Translations under genes and position numbers: made by a program | The notes under the pieces: model-generated | Database searches by the model: none | What the model saw: only the letters and a program-made list of their open reading frames with translations | Told to the model about the DNA's origin: nothing | DNA from: DAIOHQ01 sp036744635 | Lineage (GTDB): Bacteria; Planctomycetota; Phycisphaerae; Tepidisphaerales; Tepidisphaeraceae | Assembly: GCA_036744635.1 (NCBI GenBank) | Contig: DAIOHQ010000089.1 | Span: 1-17,016, forward strand | Reading direction: 5' to 3' | Length of the DNA: 17,016 bases | In this document: positions 13,484 to 17,016 of the stretch, piece after piece | Layout: the number at the start of each line of letters is the position of its first letter | Numbering within the stretch: the first letter of the stretch is position 1

Positions 13484-16300
13484 TTACAACTCGGCCGACT
13501 TGTTGATGTCCAGCGCCACGAAGCGCAGCAGTTCGGTGTTGTCCATCTCCGTCAATACCCGCTCGGCCCCCTCTTCCAGCAAATCCTTCGACAGCCCGAT
13601 TTTCTCGGAAATCAGCGTGTCGATCTTCTCTTCCACGGTACCGCGGCAGACGAATTTATGCACCATCACGTTCTGCTTCTGCCCGATGCGAAACGCCCGG
13701 TCGGTCGCCTGGTTTTCCACCGCCGGATTCCACCACCGGTCAAAATGAATGACGTGCGAAGCGGCCGTCAGGTTCAACCCCGTCCCGCCCGCCTTCAGCG
13801 ACAAAATGAAAAACGGCGGCCCATCATCGCGCTGGAATGACTCTACCATCTTCCGCCGCTGCGGGATCGGCGTGCCGCCGTGCAGCACCAACCCCGCCCG
13901 CCCGAAAATGCCCGCCAGAAACTCTGCCAGCGGCGCCGTGATCTCCCTGAACTGCGTGAAGATCAGCGGCTTGGCCTGCCGTTCGGCCAACTCGGTGGCG
14001 ATCTCCGCCAGCCGGTGAAACTTGCCGCTGTGCCCTGGATCATACCCGCCATCCCCCAGCCACTGCGAAGGATGATTGCAGATCTGCTTGAGCCGCATCA
14101 GGTATGCCAGCACGATTCCCCGCCGCTGAATTCCATCCGCCGATTGCAGATGCGCATCCAGCTCCCGCACCGATTGCTCGTACAGCGCCGCCTGCGCCTT
14201 GGTCAGCCCGCAAAACGCCTTCACCTCGGTCTTGTCCGGCAGATCAGAAATGATCCGCTTGTCGGTCTTCAACCGCCGCAGGATGTATGGCCGCACCAGC
14301 GCCCGCAGCGGCCCGTACTGGTTTTGCTGCCGCTTGGCAATCTCCTTGGCCAGCTTTCCAAACGCCTTGGCATTCCCCAGCAGCCCGGGATTCAGAAAAT
14401 CAAACAGCGACCACAAATCCGACAGCCGGTTCTCGATCGGCGTCCCCGTCAGCGCCAATCTCCCCGCCGCCTGCAATTGCTTGACCGCCCGCGACTGCCG
14501 CGTCCCCGAATTCTTGATCGCCTGCGCCTCGTCCAAAATCACCAGGTTCCACTTCCGTTCCCGCAGCGGCGCCATCCGCGCCAGCATCCCATAGGTGGTG
14601 ATGACCAGATCCCGCCCCATCAGCGCCGCATCCAGCGCCCCCTCCTTTTCAACATCCACCTCACCCTCCGATGGATGCGCCACCAATACCGAAAGCACCG
14701 GCGCAAACCGGGCGATCTCCGATTTCCAGTTGCCGATCAGCGACGCCGGCACCACCAGCAAACTCACTCCCATCTCCTCCCCCTTCCGCGCCGTCCCCCC
14801 CTCCCGATCCTCCTTCAGATGCAGCAGCAGCGACAGCACCTGCATCGTCTTGCCCAGCCCCATGTCATCCGCCAGACACGCCCCCAATCCCAGCTTGGTC
14901 ATAAACCGCAGCCATCCCACCCCCGCACTCTGATACGGCCGAAGCTGCGCCCGCAACGCCGCCGGCGGCGCCTCGCGGGCGGATGGATCGCGCAACTGCG
15001 CCAGTGTCTCCTCCAGCCACGCCCCCGGCCCGATTCCCGTCCACTCCGCCAGCGTCTCGGCCGGAAGCTCCGCCGCCGACTGTCCCGCTCCCCCCATCCC
15101 CTCCGCCCCCAACCCCGCCAGCATCCTCATCCCATCGAAGAAGTTCACCCCGCCCCCGCCCGCCGCATCCTCAACCCGCTTCCAATGCGTCAATGCCTCG
15201 GAAAGTTTTTCCCGGTCAATCTCCACCCACTGCCCGCGCAGCCGCACCAATCCTCCCCCGCTGCCGGCCAGCAGCTCCTGCAACTCCTTCTCCGTCAGCC
15301 GCTCCCCCTCCAGCGTCACGCCCACGTGAAAATCCAGCAGGGCATCCACTCCCAACTTGCTCTTGGCCGCATCCCCGACGCTCACGCTCACCTGCGGCCG
15401 CGGCGGCCGATTCGACTTCCACCAGTCCGGCACCCGCACGATCAGCCCTGCCTCCTCCATCACCGGAATGTCGTGCAGAAATCGGTAGGCTTCCTGCGGC
15501 GTCCACGCCACCGCCTGATAGATCGTCCGCGACTCCAGAAGCTGCCGCACGAATTCGCTCTTCTCGCTCGCCCGCTGGATCGGCGTCAGCAACGACAGCA
15601 AGGCCGTTCGATTCTCCGCCCCCGCATACTCATTCAGCGCCCGCCCCAGCGGCTGGTGTTGGATGCGGTTCTGGCTCGACAGCCTGCCGGCGTAGGTCGC
15701 CATGAACGCGAACGGATTGCTCTCATCGCGCTTGTTCTCGGCCAGATGAAACGTCACCCGCCCGACCAGCCGCCACAGCGGGTTCTTCTCGCGCAGATAG
15801 GCCTGCGCCCCTCCGGCGAACCCGCGAATCTCCGCGCGAATCAATTCATCCAGCCCGCGCCACCACCCCGCCAGCGCCTCGGCGTTCAGATATTCCAACC
15901 CCTTCATCGGCGGCGCCTGCAGCGCGATGAATCCCAACTCTTCGGCCGACGGCGGCGCAATCGCCTCGATTTCCGTCCCGCTTGTCAGCGCCGGATTATG
16001 GCAAAGTCGCGTCAGATAATTGCGGCCAAAGTCGCGCGCGAACGAAAGCGATGCCGGCAGATGCGTCTGAAGCTGCGCCGTCGCCAGGTGCAGCAATCCC
16101 GCCGCCGCGCCCGCGGCGAATGCCCCCACGATCCGCTCCCGCACCCCCGCCGCCATCGGCGCCTGCTCCTGCTCCGATCCCTCCACCAGCGGCTTCCCGT
16201 GCGGGGAGATGAACAGCGCAAGCGATGGCGCCGCGGATGGATCAGCTTTGATGACAGGCGATTCAATGGCGTCGTTGGACATGGTCGTATTCGACGGCAT
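13484..16300 (-). CDS. SNF2-family DNA-dependent ATPase (HepA/HelZ-like)
   Basis: A 938-aa protein. The C-terminal half is a complete SNF2 motor: DDMGLGKT (478-485, Walker A), LVILDEAQAIKN (DEAQ at 590-593), LTGTPIENRLSDLW (motif III region), MRLKQICNHP, IFTQF, LSLKAGGTGLNLT (motif V, about 833-845) and QATDRAFRIGQ (motif VI, about 864-874). The N-terminal half (about 1-440) is not a helicase; AYRFLHDIPVMEEAGLIVRV and the DWWKSNRPPR block resemble the SNF2-associated domain found in bacterial HelZ-type proteins. Such ATPases translocate on double-stranded DNA and remodel bound protein or structure; the role of this branch is not settled. The downstream SWIM gene is a recurrent partner. No REase, methylase or other defence gene is adjacent, so a defence role is not supported here. 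Confidence 0.95.
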   Translation of the reverse strand: MPSNTTMSNDAIESPVIKADPSAAPSLALFISPHGKPLVEGSEQEQAPMAAGVRERIVGAFAAGAAAGLLHLATAQLQTHLPASLSFARDFGRNYLTRLCHNPALTSGTEIEAIAPPSAEELGFIALQAPPMKGLEYLNAEALAGWWRGLDELIRAEIRGFAGGAQAYLREKNPLWRLVGRVTFHLAENKRDESNPFAFMATYAGRLSSQNRIQHQPLGRALNEYAGAENRTALLSLLTPIQRASEKSEFVRQLLESRTIYQAVAWTPQEAYRFLHDIPVMEEAGLIVRVPDWWKSNRPPRPQVSVSVGDAAKSKLGVDALLDFHVGVTLEGERLTEKELQELLAGSGGGLVRLRGQWVEIDREKLSEALTHWKRVEDAAGGGGVNFFDGMRMLAGLGAEGMGGAGQSAAELPAETLAEWTGIGPGAWLEETLAQLRDPSAREAPPAALRAQLRPYQSAGVGWLRFMTKLGLGACLADDMGLGKTMQVLSLLLHLKEDREGGTARKGEEMGVSLLVVPASLIGNWKSEIARFAPVLSVLVAHPSEGEVDVEKEGALDAALMGRDLVITTYGMLARMAPLRERKWNLVILDEAQAIKNSGTRQSRAVKQLQAAGRLALTGTPIENRLSDLWSLFDFLNPGLLGNAKAFGKLAKEIAKRQQNQYGPLRALVRPYILRRLKTDKRIISDLPDKTEVKAFCGLTKAQAALYEQSVRELDAHLQSADGIQRRGIVLAYLMRLKQICNHPSQWLGDGGYDPGHSGKFHRLAEIATELAERQAKPLIFTQFREITAPLAEFLAGIFGRAGLVLHGGTPIPQRRKMVESFQRDDGPPFFILSLKAGGTGLNLTAASHVIHFDRWWNPAVENQATDRAFRIGQKQNVMVHKFVCRGTVEEKIDTLISEKIGLSKDLLEEGAERVLTEMDNTELLRFVALDINKSAEL

Positions 16301-16319
16301 CTGTTCCAGCGGGGCCGCC

Positions 16320-16769
16320 TCACTCCACCAGGTTCTTCTCGAAGACGATCAGATTATCCGCGTGGGTTGAATCCCACCGAATCCCCACGATGTCGTACCC
16401 CATCACAATCGCAAAATGAATGAACTCGCGCTGGTGGTTCAAACACTCGCAGCGGATGTACTCATATCCGTGATCCTTCGCCCAGGCCTGCTGCGCCTCC
16501 TGCAACTGCCGGCCGATCCCGTGCCGGCGGATATCCGTCACCACGCCCCCCAGCCAATGGTAAAACATCCCCGGCTTCAGTTCGAATCCGATCCAAAACC
16601 CCACCGGCTTGTCGTCGATCCGCGCCAGCAGCGTCAGCGCGTTGTACCGCCCCATGAAGCGCCGCTTGAGAAAATCGATCTCGCGCTTCGGCCGAAAAAT
16701 GCCGTTGTACAGCTCGATCGCCTGCGGCAGCAGCTTCTCGTCCGCGATTAATATGTCCGCCTGCGCCAC
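16320..16769 (-). CDS. GNAT-family N-acetyltransferase
   Basis: A 149-aa protein. The acetyl-CoA-binding motif A is VVTDIRRHGIGRQL (76-89, R-R-x-G-I-G), after a beta strand and ahead of a helix AQQAWAKDHGY. The C-terminal IHFAIVMGYDIVGIRW fits the GNAT beta6-beta7 ending. The substrate cannot be told; it could be a small molecule or a protein. The start is GTG at 16769, backed by AAGGAGGT at 16784-16777, 7-8 bases upstream, the strongest ribosome site in the window. The stop is 19 bases from the SNF2 ATG, so it is likely the first gene of the GNAT-SNF2-SWIM operon. Confidence 0.9.
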   Translation of the reverse strand: MAQADILIADEKLLPQAIELYNGIFRPKREIDFLKRRFMGRYNALTLLARIDDKPVGFWIGFELKPGMFYHWLGGVVTDIRRHGIGRQLQEAQQAWAKDHGYEYIRCECLNHQREFIHFAIVMGYDIVGIRWDSTHADNLIVFEKNLVE

Positions 16770-16776
16770 CGGAACA

Positions 16777-16816
16777 ACCTCCTTGCTTCGTCACCGACTA
16801 CACCGCGCGGATTGTA
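16777..16816 (-). promoter_or_regulatory. Candidate promoter and strong RBS of the GNAT-SNF2-SWIM operon
   Basis: On the minus strand TACAAT (16816-16811) could be a -10 box; no convincing -35 was found (GTGGAA at 17-base spacing is a 3/6 match). AAGGAGGT (16784-16777) is the Shine-Dalgarno of the GTG start at 16769. A leader of about 35 bases would result. The family 3 array begins about 30 bases upstream of the -10. Confidence 0.4.
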
Positions 16817-16845
16817 GCCACGGCCAAGCCGGTTTCCACCCCTCC

Positions 16846-17016
16846 GGTGGGGCAGACATTCTTGTCTGTCATGGCTGGATGAGCGGCAGGCGTATTCAAT
16901 TCTGGTGGGGCAGACATTCTTGTCTGCCATGGCCCGATGAGCGGCAGGTGTATTCAATTCTGGTGGGGCAGACATTCTTGTCTGTCATGGCTGGATGAGC
17001 GGCAGGTGTACTCACC
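16846..17016 (+). repeat. Tandem array of three 58-bp units carrying family 3 palindromes
   Basis: Units start at 16846, 16904 and 16962, exactly 58 bases apart. Each begins GGTGGGGCAG, carries the hairpin GGCAGACA-TTCT-TGTCTGCC (G-T pair in units 1 and 3) and then a shared linker with ATGAGCGGCAGG. Units 1 and 2 differ at a handful of positions. Unit 3 departs from the consensus in its last bases, so the array may end at the window edge or continue beyond. It uses the same palindrome as 11441-11574 with an unrelated linker. Confidence 0.9.

Noticed and set aside
13484..16300. Defence island component (DISARM-like or other SNF2-based defence).
   Set aside because: SNF2 ATPases occur in defence systems, but no nuclease, methylase, PLD or other defence partner is adjacent; the SWIM partner and surrounding housekeeping-type genes do not support it.
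13880..16423. A very long open frame (847 codons) on the plus strand.
   Set aside because: It is antisense to the SNF2 ATPase, whose motifs are unmistakable. Its own product is Arg/Pro/Gln-rich without domains, as expected from the complementary frame of a high-GC gene.

Overview
The window is high-GC DNA from a bacterium that most resembles the Planctomycetota, probably a Phycisphaerae-type lineage. This is an inference from gene types and repeats, with no marker gene to settle it. Pointers are a DUF4159/TPR envelope cluster, an SNF2 ATPase with a SWIM partner, and three families of short palindromic repeats whose in-frame translations (GFQPVP, GWAYSPT, GQTFLSA) I recognise from planctomycete-type genomes.

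Left block, plus strand, 1-7191: four tightly packed genes. A very large exported-type protein, cut by the window start, has repeated beta-like modules and a C-terminal TPR domain. It is followed by a two-helix membrane protein with a DUF4159 domain, a secreted TPR protein, and a small single-helix TPR protein with a Pro-rich tail. Two of the three junctions are one-base TGATG overlaps, which suggests co-translation and perhaps one envelope complex. A palindromic repeat fills the other junction, and a composite repeat lies in the 5' end of the third gene.

Middle, 7192-9413: ilvC (minus) converges on the left block across a perfect 23-bp inverted repeat. It diverges from hemB (plus) over a 109-bp region with a promoter for each gene. 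The hemB promoter sits so close to the ATG that the mRNA may be leaderless.

Right block, minus strand, 9425-16769: in transcription order, a GNAT acetyltransferase, an SNF2-family ATPase and a SWIM zinc-finger protein form one likely operon. Next come a TlyA-like rRNA methyltransferase without its S4 domain, an 81-aa hypothetical protein, an EboB-like TatD-family hydrolase, a PilZ protein and a secreted coiled-coil protein. The last gene is broken by a 10-N assembly gap that looks like an unmerged 6-base overlap; merging it restores one 225-codon frame. Two tandem arrays of the third repeat family lie at 11441-11574 and from 16846 to the window end.

I see no rRNA, tRNA, CRISPR array, transposase or phage gene. 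The least explained material is the set of palindromic repeats. They occupy several gene junctions, overlap the translation start regions of two genes, and show one compensatory base-pair change between copies.
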